Notes: generated from the sequence alone by a model not told the origin. 38,274 bases of DNA from Candidatus Saccharibacteria bacterium RIFCSPHIGHO2_12_FULL_47_16b (GCA_001790525.1 MGCU01000002.1:1-38274), one strand, 5' to 3'; positions 1-8,224 are shown, counted from the stretch's first letter. Made by a program: numbers and translations.

Positions 1-1
1 C

Positions 2-1069
2 AGTTCAAACAACGTCAAGCAAATCATCGCCGATAGCGGCCTTTACGAGACGATTGTGCCTAGCGCCCTCGACCAAGTTAATCAAGAGAAAACCCAGGTT
101 GGCGAATCAACTGATGTACCTTTGACCGATGCGGCCATCAAAGAGGCCGCCCAGCGGGCCATCACGCCAGCCTTCTTAAAACAAAATGTGGAGACCGTAA
201 TTGACAGTCTTTATAAGTGGTTGGAAGGCAAAACCGTCCAGCCGGATTTTGTGGTTGACCTGGCACCGATTAAAGCTAATCTAGCCGAATATGTGGCCGA
301 AACTATCCAGCAACGATTAACTGGTTTGCCGGCTTGCCCAGCCAACACGTCAGCTCAAAATTTTGATTACTATAACGCTAGCTGTTTGCCAAAAGGCGTC
401 AGTGCGGCGGCCGCGGCCGAGCAAGTGAAGAACGAAATTGCTAACAGCCAAGACTTTTTGGGCGACACCAAGCTTACGGCGGCCAACATCGAATCATCTA
501 GCGGCAATCAGTCGGTTTTTGAAGATAAAAAAATAAAGGATGTGCCGAAGATTTACCAAGGCTTTAAGGCCTCGCCATTTTATCTAGCCGCCTTGGCGAT
601 AGTGACTGGCCTGGGCGTCATTTTGCTGAGCGCCAGCCGGCGCAAAGGGCTGCGACGGGCGGGTATTACTATACTGACTATCGGCATTTTAATCCTAGCC
701 TTTGCCTGGCTAATCAACTACGGCGCCGACAAGGGCACCAAAGAGCTTAAGCTGGAAAATGCGGTTCTGCAGCAGAACATCAATACTTTAATTGAGGACG
801 CATCCCAAGTCATCAGTCAAAACTACTATCTGGTTGGCGGCGTTTACGGCGGCTTGGGGGCACTTGCCATTTTAGGAACCATCTTTATTGGTCGGGGCAG
901 AGGCAAAGCCCAACCGGCGGCAGCAGCGATTGAGGAAAAACCGGCGGAACCAGCCGAGGTTGTCAAAGAAGAACCAAAGCCGGAACCAAAAAAAGAACCG
1001 ATACCTAAGCCAGTGGCCAAGCCAAGGCCCAAACCCAAACCAACCATCCGGAAAATTAAGATTACCTAA
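2..1069 (+). CDS. Membrane protein, 5'-truncated by window start, two TM segments and Lys/Pro-rich C-terminal tail
   Basis: The frame is open from base 2 (SSNNVKQIIADSGLYETIVPSALD...) through the listed ORF; TM stretches FYLAALAIVTGLGVILLSA and GLGALAILGTIFIG; tail PKPEPKKEPIPKPVAKPRPKPKP. Confidence 0.75.
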   Translation, partial: SSNNVKQIIADSGLYETIVPSALDQVNQEKTQVGESTDVPLTDAAIKEAAQRAITPAFLKQNVETVIDSLYKWLEGKTVQPDFVVDLAPIKANLAEYVAETIQQRLTGLPACPANTSAQNFDYYNASCLPKGVSAAAAAEQVKNEIANSQDFLGDTKLTAANIESSSGNQSVFEDKKIKDVPKIYQGFKASPFYLAALAIVTGLGVILLSASRRKGLRRAGITILTIGILILAFAWLINYGADKGTKELKLENAVLQQNINTLIEDASQVISQNYYLVGGVYGGLGALAILGTIFIGRGRGKAQPAAAAIEEKPAEPAEVVKEEPKPEPKKEPIPKPVAKPRPKPKPTIRKIKIT

Positions 1070-1123
1070 ATTGACTAATATAAAATTTGGTTATAGAATA
1101 ATTTATCTGACAGAGGTAAAATA

Positions 1124-1621
1124 ATGCCAGTTGATTTAAAAGACAGATTGCCATATATACCAAGTACTGAAGCCATTGGAAGCTCAGAAGATGCGAGGTT
1201 ATATGACTTCAGACTTCGAATCGACCAGGTCTGGTATGACGTGGAGCCGGAGGGCTTCCTTGGAGAAGGTGGTGTGCCACTGGGTCGATTTAATATTGCG
1301 ACCGAAGAAGTCGTGGCTGGAATCATCCGACCCGAGGAGCTTGCTCTTGAAGGCCTAGGCCAAGAAGAAGTTCGGCACCGGCGACCTTCAGCGAGAAGGC
1401 AGAGAAAAATCGCGGCCGATAGGGCCAGAAGGCAAAGGATTGTTGACATTGTCTTCGCCGAGATTGTGGGCGGGCAAGTAATCGACATCGAGGACCGAGC
1501 AGAATACGAAGTCATACCAGATCATGTTTCGGTCTTTCCGAGAAAAATGGGACAAAAAGCAGATCTCGAATTTTTTGATTTTGAAGAGCTGAGTGGCCCA
1601 AGCGATGTTCAACGAGCTTAA
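1124..1621 (+). CDS. Hypothetical protein
   Basis: 165 aa ORF, charged soluble protein, no family recognised. Confidence 0.6.
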   Translation: MPVDLKDRLPYIPSTEAIGSSEDARLYDFRLRIDQVWYDVEPEGFLGEGGVPLGRFNIATEEVVAGIIRPEELALEGLGQEEVRHRRPSARRQRKIAADRARRQRIVDIVFAEIVGGQVIDIEDRAEYEVIPDHVSVFPRKMGQKADLEFFDFEELSGPSDVQRA

Positions 1622-1730
1622 GAAGTTTGTTCTGCGCGGCAGTGTGGACAATGCGGTGGACGGTTTTTTTGAAGACGAAATTGAAGCCACGCGGGCGGCA
1701 CTGGCTACTTCGCGACTGATCCAGCTTTAG
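1605..1730 (+). pseudogene. Possible remnant of MscL N-terminus (MFNELKKFVLRGSVDNAVDGFF...)
   Basis: 41-codon ORF overlapping the 3' ends of both neighbours; its first ~21 aa resemble the MscL N-terminal motif (..EF..F..RGNVVDLAVG..) and then diverge. Confidence 0.3.
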
Positions 1731-2640
1731 CTTCGGCAACGGTCTTTTTATCGCGTGCAATCAACCAAATGGCGCCCAGCAGCACGGCCGAGCCGACTAG
1801 CTGCGTAGTCGTCAGGCGTTCGCTCAACCAGAAATAACCAACAAAGACGGCGCTTAAAGGCCAGGCCAATTCCAATATGGCGGCCCGCGAAGCCAGCACG
1901 AACTTTAAGCCATAATAGTAAATCGCCAAAGCAACTAAGCCGGTAGAGAAAGTAATGGCGGCGATATATTTCCATTGGCTGGCAGTTAACGCACCGAGCG
2001 AGCTGCTGCTGCCGGAAAGTAGGACAAAGCCTAGGGCAAACAGCGGCGTCAAGCCAAAGCGAGCGGCGGTAACGTGGATTGGCGATGTATCTTTTAGCGC
2101 ATATCTTGAAAAAGCCGTGGAAATACCCCAACTGGCCGCCGCGCCGAGGGCCAAGAGGGCGGCCACGGCCGTGCCCGTTCCGGTTGCAAAGTTAACCGTA
2201 AAATTAGGAAAAGTCACCACGTAAGCGGCGGCCAGCGCGACAATACTCAAAATGATGAATCTTTTGCTCAAACGTTCGCGCAGCAGTGCGGCCGCGGCGG
2301 CAATAGCAAAGATCGGATTCAATTGTTGAAGCAGCACAACCACCGAAAACGAAATGTAATTGACCCGGCCGAGCGCAGCCGTGTAAGCGATGGTGCCGAC
2401 GGCGCCGGATAGAAACGAGACTAGCCCGACTGACAGCCATTGCCTTTTAGTGAATTTTTTGAAAGCTTTAAAGGTAGCGATTATGAGTGGTAAGAGAAGC
2501 ACGAAACCAAAAACGTGCTCCCAAAAGACGATGACTGAAGCAGGTAGTTCGTAAAGATGCCGCCGCAGCAGCCCATCCAAGCTCCAAAGCAGTGCCGCCG
2601 CAATAACCAAAAGCGGCGCAAATTTAATAACGTGTTTCAA
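1705..2640 (-). CDS. EamA/DMT-family transporter
   Basis: 311 aa, about 10 TM segments, two EamA-like halves (LLWSLDGLLRRHLYELPASVIVFWEHVFGFVLLLPL...; WGISTAFSRYALKDTSPIHVTAARFGLTPLFAL). Confidence 0.85.
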   Translation of the reverse strand: MKHVIKFAPLLVIAAALLWSLDGLLRRHLYELPASVIVFWEHVFGFVLLLPLIIATFKAFKKFTKRQWLSVGLVSFLSGAVGTIAYTAALGRVNYISFSVVVLLQQLNPIFAIAAAAALLRERLSKRFIILSIVALAAAYVVTFPNFTVNFATGTGTAVAALLALGAAASWGISTAFSRYALKDTSPIHVTAARFGLTPLFALGFVLLSGSSSSLGALTASQWKYIAAITFSTGLVALAIYYYGLKFVLASRAAILELAWPLSAVFVGYFWLSERLTTTQLVGSAVLLGAIWLIARDKKTVAEAKAGSVAK

Positions 2641-2930
2641 AAGAGTTCTCCTTTCTGTCTCGATAGAGACACCCCGCTTATTTTCAGGGCGTTAGTAGTC
2701 TGCAATCAGATTACGAGAGCACCTGTAAAATGGGCGGGGTTCCGACTATACGGCCGATCCATGATTTCCACATGGTCACCCCTACTTTTGAGCAGAGTCG
2801 ACGATTTTTACGTCCGATTGGCGAATTACACGCCACCCACGAAGACTTAATTGTTAACTCATCCATAATAGCAAAAGCACAGGCGGCGGTGGCATTAAAA
2901 GTCATAGAGTGCTAAAATTACCCCTGTTAA

Positions 2931-3007
2931 GCACCCGTAGTTCAGCTGGATAGAACGTCGGCTTGCGGAGCCGGAGGTCAGAGGTTCGAATCCTCTCGGG
3001 TGTACCA
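2931..3007 (+). tRNA. tRNA-Arg (anticodon GCG), CCA encoded
   Basis: Cloverleaf by eye: GCACCCG/CGGGTGT acceptor, GTTC/GAAC D stem, TCGGC-TTGCGGA-GCCGG anticodon arm, AGAGG-TTCGAAT-CCTCT T arm, A73, CCA. Confidence 0.9.
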
Positions 3008-3140
3008 GTCTGAAATTAGAAACTTTTCAACCATAACCAAAACAAAAATATGCTATCGCACAAATCCGTTAAGACTATTAACAAAACTATGCTATAGCAT
3101 AAAAGTGTGATGGGTTCGGCGAAGAGGTAAAGTTAAAAAG

Positions 3141-3710
3141 TTAGAAGCGCAGGCGGCGCGTTAATCGTTCGATAGTGTCTAGACCGCGTTCCTCATAAGC
3201 CAGGTACTGGCCCAGCAGGTTGACAATTTTTTCTTCATCTTTGGCGGCAAAATAGGCCGAGATTATTGGCATAAATTTTTTGATTGGCACCAAATTTAGA
3301 CTATATAGACCGGCCTCGCGAATAACGGCAAACGATTTGAATTGACTGAAAGTATATTGTTTGTCGCCAGCCGTAAAACCGTCTGATGAAAGCCGGTAGG
3401 TCATTTCTTTTGGCTTATGCATGGTGAAGATACCGATGATAATGCCTAGAATGAGCGTAATAGCACCGGCAAAAAAGTCTTTGGTTAGGATATAAACCAA
3501 CGCCGCCAAACCGACTGTACCGATAGTTAAGACAATGTACCAACTGCTGCCGCGGGCGTGTTCGATATATTCGGAAGCCGTCCACTCGATGCTATTAGGA
3601 GCGCTCCTCTGACTTGGGGATTTGGCTGGCGGTCGGCCATCGAGCCTTGGTTCTGGTACGGTTTTTTGCCCGTCCGGCTTATACTGCCAGGAGGTGTTTT
3701 CTTCGTTCAT
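3141..3710 (-). CDS. Membrane protein with two central TM segments
   Basis: 189 aa; TM pair WYIVLTIGTVGLAALVYIL / FFAGAITLILGIIIGIF followed by a PH-like cytosolic region. Confidence 0.6.
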   Translation of the reverse strand: MNEENTSWQYKPDGQKTVPEPRLDGRPPAKSPSQRSAPNSIEWTASEYIEHARGSSWYIVLTIGTVGLAALVYILTKDFFAGAITLILGIIIGIFTMHKPKEMTYRLSSDGFTAGDKQYTFSQFKSFAVIREAGLYSLNLVPIKKFMPIISAYFAAKDEEKIVNLLGQYLAYEERGLDTIERLTRRLRF

Positions 3711-3749
3711 GTTTATGTTTATTGTAATTTATCAAGCCTTCAAAAACCA

Positions 3750-3839
3750 TGGCGGAGAGAGTGGGATTCGAACCCACGGTACCGTTGCCGGCACAACAGT
3801 TTTCAAGACTGTCCTCTTCAACCACTCGAGCATCTCTCC
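3750..3839 (-). tRNA. tRNA-Ser (anticodon UGA), CCA encoded
   Basis: Reverse complement GGAGAGATGCTCGAGTGG...ACAGT-CTTGAAA-ACTGT...long variable arm...GTGGGTTCGAATCCCACTCTCTCCGCCA. Confidence 0.92.
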
Positions 3840-3902
3840 GGAGAGAGTATAGCATAATTACATCTGTTGACCGGTTGCCCAAACCTGTGAGACAATAAGG
3901 TT

Positions 3903-4334
3903 ATGCGAGCTACCCAGCGTAAAGGTGATATTGCAGTAGCGCAAGCTGTAGCAACATTCACAAAGCTTGGTTACGAAGTAGCCCTACCTTTAACCGAATC
4001 TGCAGCCTATGATTTGCTTGTTGATACGTCAGATAAAATTCAGCGAGTTCAAGTAAGATTTTCGAGCGAGAGAGACGTAGAGCTCAGAAGAATTCATTCA
4101 AACTCTGCTGGCTATGTAATTAAGAAAACAAAAGCAAATGCGTATGATTGGTTATATATTCTCAAGGCTGATGGCGGAGAATATTTAATCAAGGAGTGTT
4201 TGGATTCCAGAAGGTCTGTTCGGCCACAAAACATACATAAAATAGAGCTTAAAGACCTTCAATATGAAAAACAGAAAACAGGAATGATTGATATCGGTAA
4301 CAGTGAGCTTGTTATGGACGCTCCCAAACTGTAA
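3903..4334 (+). CDS. PD-(D/E)XK endonuclease-like protein (group I intron endonuclease-type fold)
   Basis: RKGDIAVAQAVATFTKLGYEVALPLTESAAYDLLVDTSDKIQRVQVR: E/D...D...QVR pattern typical of this nuclease superfamily. Confidence 0.6.
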   Translation: MRATQRKGDIAVAQAVATFTKLGYEVALPLTESAAYDLLVDTSDKIQRVQVRFSSERDVELRRIHSNSAGYVIKKTKANAYDWLYILKADGGEYLIKECLDSRRSVRPQNIHKIELKDLQYEKQKTGMIDIGNSELVMDAPKL

Positions 4335-4350
4335 AGTAATTAGTTAACGC

Positions 4351-4443
4351 GGAGAGGTACCCAAGAGGCTGAAGGGGACGGTTTGCTAAATCGTTAGGGG
4401 GACGCAAGTCCTCGCGAGAGTTCGAATCTCTCCCTCTCCGCCA
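4351..4443 (+). tRNA. tRNA-Ser (anticodon GCU), CCA encoded
   Basis: GGAGAGG...ACGGT-TTGCTAA-ATCGT anticodon arm, long variable arm, GAGAG-TTCGAAT-CTCTC, CCTCTCC-G-CCA. Confidence 0.92.
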
Positions 4444-4507
4444 TGTACCGGACGGTACATGGCTCCGCCCTGAATCATTCGGTTCGGGGCTCCGCCAATT
4501 CATTATT

Positions 4508-4756
4508 ATGTTTTATGTATACGTTTTGCTGTGTGCTGACGATCAGTTTTACATCGGATTTACCAATGACCTAAAATCCAGAGTCACAAGTCATAATTTG
4601 GGACAAATTCCTTCAACAAAATCCAGATTGCCAGCACAGCTTATTTTCTATGAGTGCTACATAAATAAATACGATGCCTTGAGAAGAGAAAAGTATTTCA
4701 AAACCACAAAAGGTAAAACAAGCTTGCGAACAATGCTTAAAGAAACTCTTAATTAA
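4508..4756 (+). CDS. GIY-YIG domain nuclease-like protein
   Basis: MFYVYVLLCADDQFYIGFTNDLKSRVTSHN ... LIFYECYINKYDALRREKYFK. Confidence 0.85.
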   Translation: MFYVYVLLCADDQFYIGFTNDLKSRVTSHNLGQIPSTKSRLPAQLIFYECYINKYDALRREKYFKTTKGKTSLRTMLKETLN

Positions 4757-4762
4757 ACAGAT

Positions 4763-5458
4763 TCAAAGGCGTTTGGCGAAGATTAGGGCGTCGACCCTGC
4801 GAGTGCCGGCTTGGCGCAGGGTTTTAGTGGCGCCGCGGAGCGTGGCACCGGTTGTCACCACATCATCAACCAATAAAATATTTCGGCCTTTTATTAAATA
4901 AGGTAGACGCACGTAGTATTTACCTTCGGCTTGCTTAAGTCGGACGTCGCGGCGGGCGCCAAGCTGGCGGGTTTGGCCAAGCCGGCCAAGAGCATCAATC
5001 GTCTTAAGTCCGGTTTGGCGACTCAAAAATTTTGCCAGTAGTTTGCCGTGATCAAAGCCGCGCTGGCGCTGGCGGCTAGTAGCTGTTGGGATTGGAATGA
5101 TTAAGTAATTAAGTTTGGTAAGTTCGGCTTGAGTTAGAAAGTCACCTAGTGTTTGGCTCATAACTTGCGCCAAGCTGCTACCGGCTACCCGCCGGCCGGA
5201 GAATTTGTAAACATTGATTAACTTTTTGGCCGTATCTTCGTAGCTAGTACTTATCCAAACATAGCGCGGCGCACTTTTTCGGCAAGACGGGCAGGTCCGG
5301 CCGAGTTGGCTGGCTGCGCCGCAGGACCAGCAACGCTCGCCGTAGGGAATAATCTCGGCCGTAGAGCAGGCGGCACAAAGCGCCGTTCCTTCAACGCCGC
5401 AACTAATACATTGCGGCGGCGCAACCCACCCGATAACTGCTTCCAGCAGATTTACCAT
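4763..5458 (-). CDS. comF: ComF-family amidophosphoribosyltransferase-like protein
   Basis: N-terminal Cys motifs CISCGVEGTALCAAC / CWSCGAAS..CPSCRK and PRPP motif NILLVDDVVTTGATLRG. Confidence 0.88.
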   Translation of the reverse strand: MVNLLEAVIGWVAPPQCISCGVEGTALCAACSTAEIIPYGERCWSCGAASQLGRTCPSCRKSAPRYVWISTSYEDTAKKLINVYKFSGRRVAGSSLAQVMSQTLGDFLTQAELTKLNYLIIPIPTATSRQRQRGFDHGKLLAKFLSRQTGLKTIDALGRLGQTRQLGARRDVRLKQAEGKYYVRLPYLIKGRNILLVDDVVTTGATLRGATKTLRQAGTRRVDALIFAKRL

Positions 5459-5912
5459 TTACCAGTTTCCATTTACCGAATTAATTATCCATTAGCCAAT
5501 TAACTAGACTAGTTGCTATTTTTCATTGTCGAGATAATTTTCTGCAAGATTAAATTAAGTTCTAGGGCTTCCTGTTGCAAATGAGCGAAATTTTCGTTAG
5601 GTAAGCTCTTATCTAAAATCTCAAGCCAGTATCTCGTTTCGGCGGCTTCTTTTTTGGCAATGAAAATCTTATTTCGAAAATCAATTTTCGAACTCGCATT
5701 ATTTGCTTCAGTGTAATTTGCACCGATACTGGTTACCGATTTTAATAGTTGCTCGACTGATGTCCAAAGCGTTGGCGAATTGCTATATTTATCGAAGGAT
5801 CTAATCACTTCAACACTAAAATCAATCATTCTTTGCTCAAGCTGTCGGAGCTTTGTCTGATAAATACTCATTTGGTAAATAATTGTGAATTGGAAAATGA
5901 GAAATGTAAAAT
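5450..5912. repeat. Inverted heptad arms enclosing S23-type gene copy 1
   Basis: Left ATTTACC ATTTACC AGTTTCC ATTTACC (5450..5477); right GTGAATT GGAAAAT GAGAAAT GTAAAAT (5885..5912). Confidence 0.7.
5509..5871 (-). CDS. Four-helix-bundle (S23/23S rRNA-intervening-sequence-type) protein, copy 1
   Basis: MSIYQTKLRQLEQRMIDFSVEVIRSFDKYSN...LLKSVTSIGANYTEANNASSKIDFRNKIFIAKKEAAETRYWLEIL; start moved in from 5958 because the upstream codons translate a heptad array. Confidence 0.85.
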   Translation of the reverse strand: MSIYQTKLRQLEQRMIDFSVEVIRSFDKYSNSPTLWTSVEQLLKSVTSIGANYTEANNASSKIDFRNKIFIAKKEAAETRYWLEILDKSLPNENFAHLQQEALELNLILQKIISTMKNSN

Positions 5913-6045
5913 GGCTACGCTTAACATAGCTTGTTGTAATTATTGTGCAGTGTAACATGTTGCATATCGCTGGGTTAAGCGGTTATACTTTGATTAACAC
6001 AAAAAGGCAAATTAACTAAAATTGATAATTTTGGAGGGAATACCT

Positions 6046-6516
6046 ATGGCTAAGGCTAGCCAACCGCAAGATGATTTATTGATGGGCGACGACATAACTG
6101 CAGCTTTTTTGAGTGAAGACGAAGCCGCAACTGCTGATGAGAATGCCGAGCCGGCAGCCGCCGAAGATGAGAATTGGGACGAAGAGCCAGTTGCCGGCCA
6201 ATTAGCTGTTGATGTTTACGAAACCAAGGAAAAACTAGTTGTCAAAGGCCGCGTCGCCGGCGTCAACAAAAATGATTTGGACGTTAGTATTTCCGATAAC
6301 ACGCTGACTATCAAAGGCACACTTAGCTCTGGTTCTGAAGATGATGTTGAGAACTACTTCTTGCAGGAATGTTATTGGGGCGAATTCAGCCGCAGCATTG
6401 TTCTGCCGGTGCCTGTTAAAGAAGACGAGATTGAAGCCGTGCTAAAAGACGGCGTACTGACGATATCATTTGCCAAGGTCAAACAAGACACAGTCAAGAA
6501 AATCCAAGTTCTCTGA
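6046..6516 (+). CDS. Hsp20/alpha-crystallin-type small heat shock protein
   Basis: AVDVYETKEKLVVKGRVAGVNKNDLDVSISDNTLTIKGT...YFLQECYWGEFSRSIVLPVPV; GGAGGG ribosome-binding site just before ATG 6046. Confidence 0.9.
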   Translation: MAKASQPQDDLLMGDDITAAFLSEDEAATADENAEPAAAEDENWDEEPVAGQLAVDVYETKEKLVVKGRVAGVNKNDLDVSISDNTLTIKGTLSSGSEDDVENYFLQECYWGEFSRSIVLPVPVKEDEIEAVLKDGVLTISFAKVKQDTVKKIQVL

Positions 6517-6581
6517 AGCGACTGATTGTTACCATTAGCAATTAATCTTTAGCTATCCGACTGCTAAAATACTGCTGTTTA

Positions 6582-6596
6582 CAAGGACCGTCCTTG
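6582..6596. repeat. REP palindrome CAAGGACCGTCCTTG upstream of the RAYT gene
   Basis: 7-bp arms around one central base. Confidence 0.85.
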
Positions 6597-6609
6597 AAAT
6601 GGAGTGTCA

Positions 6610-7230
6610 ATGCCAAGCCGGAACAGAGTAAAAGAATATGTCCCTGATAGCTACTACCATATTTATAACCGTGGCGTTAACAAACGGCGCATCTTTATCG
6701 ATGACCAAGATTATGCAGTCTTCCTTAACCTACTCAAGCGTTATTTAGACAGCAAGCCAACCAAAGACAAGCAGGGACGAGAATACGGCTGGTTGTATGG
6801 TCATCTAGAACTATTGGCTTTTTGTTTAGTACCTAATCATTTTCACCTGTTAATTTATCAGCGGGATCCCACTGCTATGACCCATTTGTTACGTGGTGTT
6901 GGAACTTCTTATTCGACTTATTTTAATAAAAAATATAAGCGTGTTGGTCCGCTTTTCCAAGAGCGCTTCAAAGCCAGCCGTATAAGTAAAGATGAGTACT
7001 TGCAACATATATCAAGGTACATTCATTTAAACCCGGAGAATTATCGGACTTGGGAATTTTCAAGTTTGCCATACTACTTGGGTAAAAAGCAGTCCGATTG
7101 GGTTAGACCCAAAATGATTCTAGATTTATTTGAAAGTGACGAGTACGAAAATTTTGTCTCAGACTATTTATCCTATAAACGGGAGCTCGATGGTATAAAG
7201 CACGAATTAGCAAATAGCGCGGATATATAG
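6610..7230 (+). mobile_element. REP-associated tyrosine (Y1_Tnp/RAYT) transposase gene
   Basis: DSYYHIYNRGVNKRRIF...FCLVPNHFHLLIYQ...HLLRGVGTSYSTYFNKKYKRVGPLFQERFKA...YIHLNPENY; HxH (HFH) motif; GGAG SD upstream. Confidence 0.9.
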
Positions 7231-7248
7231 TTTAGTCCATTGTTGCTT

Positions 7249-7307
7249 CAAGGACCGTCCTTGTAAACAAGGGGTTATTAACAGATGTCCTGCAAGGACG
7301 GTCCTTG
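7249..7307. repeat. Paired REP (BIME-like): CAAGGACCGTCCTTG - 29 nt - CAAGGACGGTCCTTG
   Basis: Direct reading; downstream of the RAYT gene; 59 bp total. Confidence 0.85.
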
Positions 7308-7317
7308 TAAATAGGAG

Positions 7318-7752
7318 CTAACCGGTGATTTGTCTGAGGACGAAGCGGACCATGATTTGGGCCAGGGCGACAATTATTAGACCGATGATGGCATAAAGTA
7401 TGGTGTTTTTGGCACTAGTAACGGAGGTATCGCTGCCGCCGCTGGTGATGTAACGCAGGCCGCCAATGATAATCATGATGACGGCTACAATACCGACGAT
7501 TAACGACAAAGTGTTGATAACGCTACGGATAACCTTGTTGAATTTCTCGACGCCTGTATCGGTAGATGTAGCGCAGTTGCCATCGCTTAGCTGAAGATTA
7601 GCGCCGGCGCATAAGCCTTCTTGAATTACTTGATCGGGAGTTTTATTGGAGATGTCCTGAGCGAAAGTTTTGGGATTCAAAGCGGAAAAGCTAAAGACAG
7701 TCAAAGCCAAAAAACTAGCAACAATGAATAACGTCCGACTTAAAACACCCAT
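7318..7752 (-). CDS. T4SS pilin-like (VirB2/TrbC-type) small membrane protein, paralog 1
   Basis: Signal peptide plus TM pair SLIVGIVAVIMIIIGGLRYITSGGSDTSVTSAKNTILYAIIGLIIVALAQIMVRFVLRQ. Confidence 0.8.
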   Translation of the reverse strand: MGVLSRTLFIVASFLALTVFSFSALNPKTFAQDISNKTPDQVIQEGLCAGANLQLSDGNCATSTDTGVEKFNKVIRSVINTLSLIVGIVAVIMIIIGGLRYITSGGSDTSVTSAKNTILYAIIGLIIVALAQIMVRFVLRQITG

Positions 7753-7795
7753 GCTCTGAATTATAGGGCATGGGTGTTTGGGATTCTAGGATGGT

Positions 7796-8224
7796 CTAAG
7801 TAGCACCCTTTAGGACAAACTGGACGATGGCTTGGGCCAGTGCCACAATGATCAAACCGATGATGGCATAGAGGATGGTGTTTTTGGCGGCTGTGATACT
7901 CTCTTGTTTGCCGCCGCTAGCTACGTAGCGCAGGCCACCGTAGATTATCATGATGACAGCCACGACGGCGATTACTGCCGATAGGATGTTGATAACACTC
8001 TTTATCTTGGCGCTTAAGCCCTCATCTGATCTTGCCGGAATCTCGCATTCATTTACCGATGTTTTGGGATCATCCCTTAAAGCAGCATTCGATCCACAAA
8101 TTAGGTTTTTCTGTATGCCTTCCTCGACGGTTTGGGCATAGGCTGGAACAGCCATAGCAACAGGTGCTCCTAGCGTTAGTACTGACGCTAGGATAATTAG
8201 TTTCTTTTTTATTTTTTGAATCAT
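7796..8224 (-). CDS. T4SS pilin-like small membrane protein, paralog 2
   Basis: VIMIIYGGLRYVASGGKQESITAAKNTILYAIIGLIIVALAQAIVQFVL. Confidence 0.8.
   Translation of the reverse strand: MIQKIKKKLIILASVLTLGAPVAMAVPAYAQTVEEGIQKNLICGSNAALRDDPKTSVNECEIPARSDEGLSAKIKSVINILSAVIAVVAVIMIIYGGLRYVASGGKQESITAAKNTILYAIIGLIIVALAQAIVQFVLKGAT

Noticed and set aside
844-1124. Overlapping ORFs at 844..1047 (minus) and 888..1124 (plus)
   Set aside because: Shadow ORFs of the Lys/Pro-rich tail of the first gene.
2711-2905. 64-aa minus-strand ORF upstream of the EamA gene
   Set aside because: No convincing ribosome-binding site or protein features; the region is better explained as a structured leader, though a leader peptide cannot be excluded.
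3841-3852. GAGAGAG after the tRNA-Ser(UGA) 5' end as a second tRNA fragment
   Set aside because: Too short; consistent with chance similarity to the acceptor stem.
5509-5871. S23 genes as Avd of a diversity-generating retroelement
   Set aside because: No reverse transcriptase, template repeat or variable repeat was found in the window.
5872-5958. N-terminal extension MLHCTIITTSYVKRSHFTFLIFQFTIIYQ of S23 copy 1
   Set aside because: Translates the heptad arm; other S23 copies start near the equivalent of residue 30.
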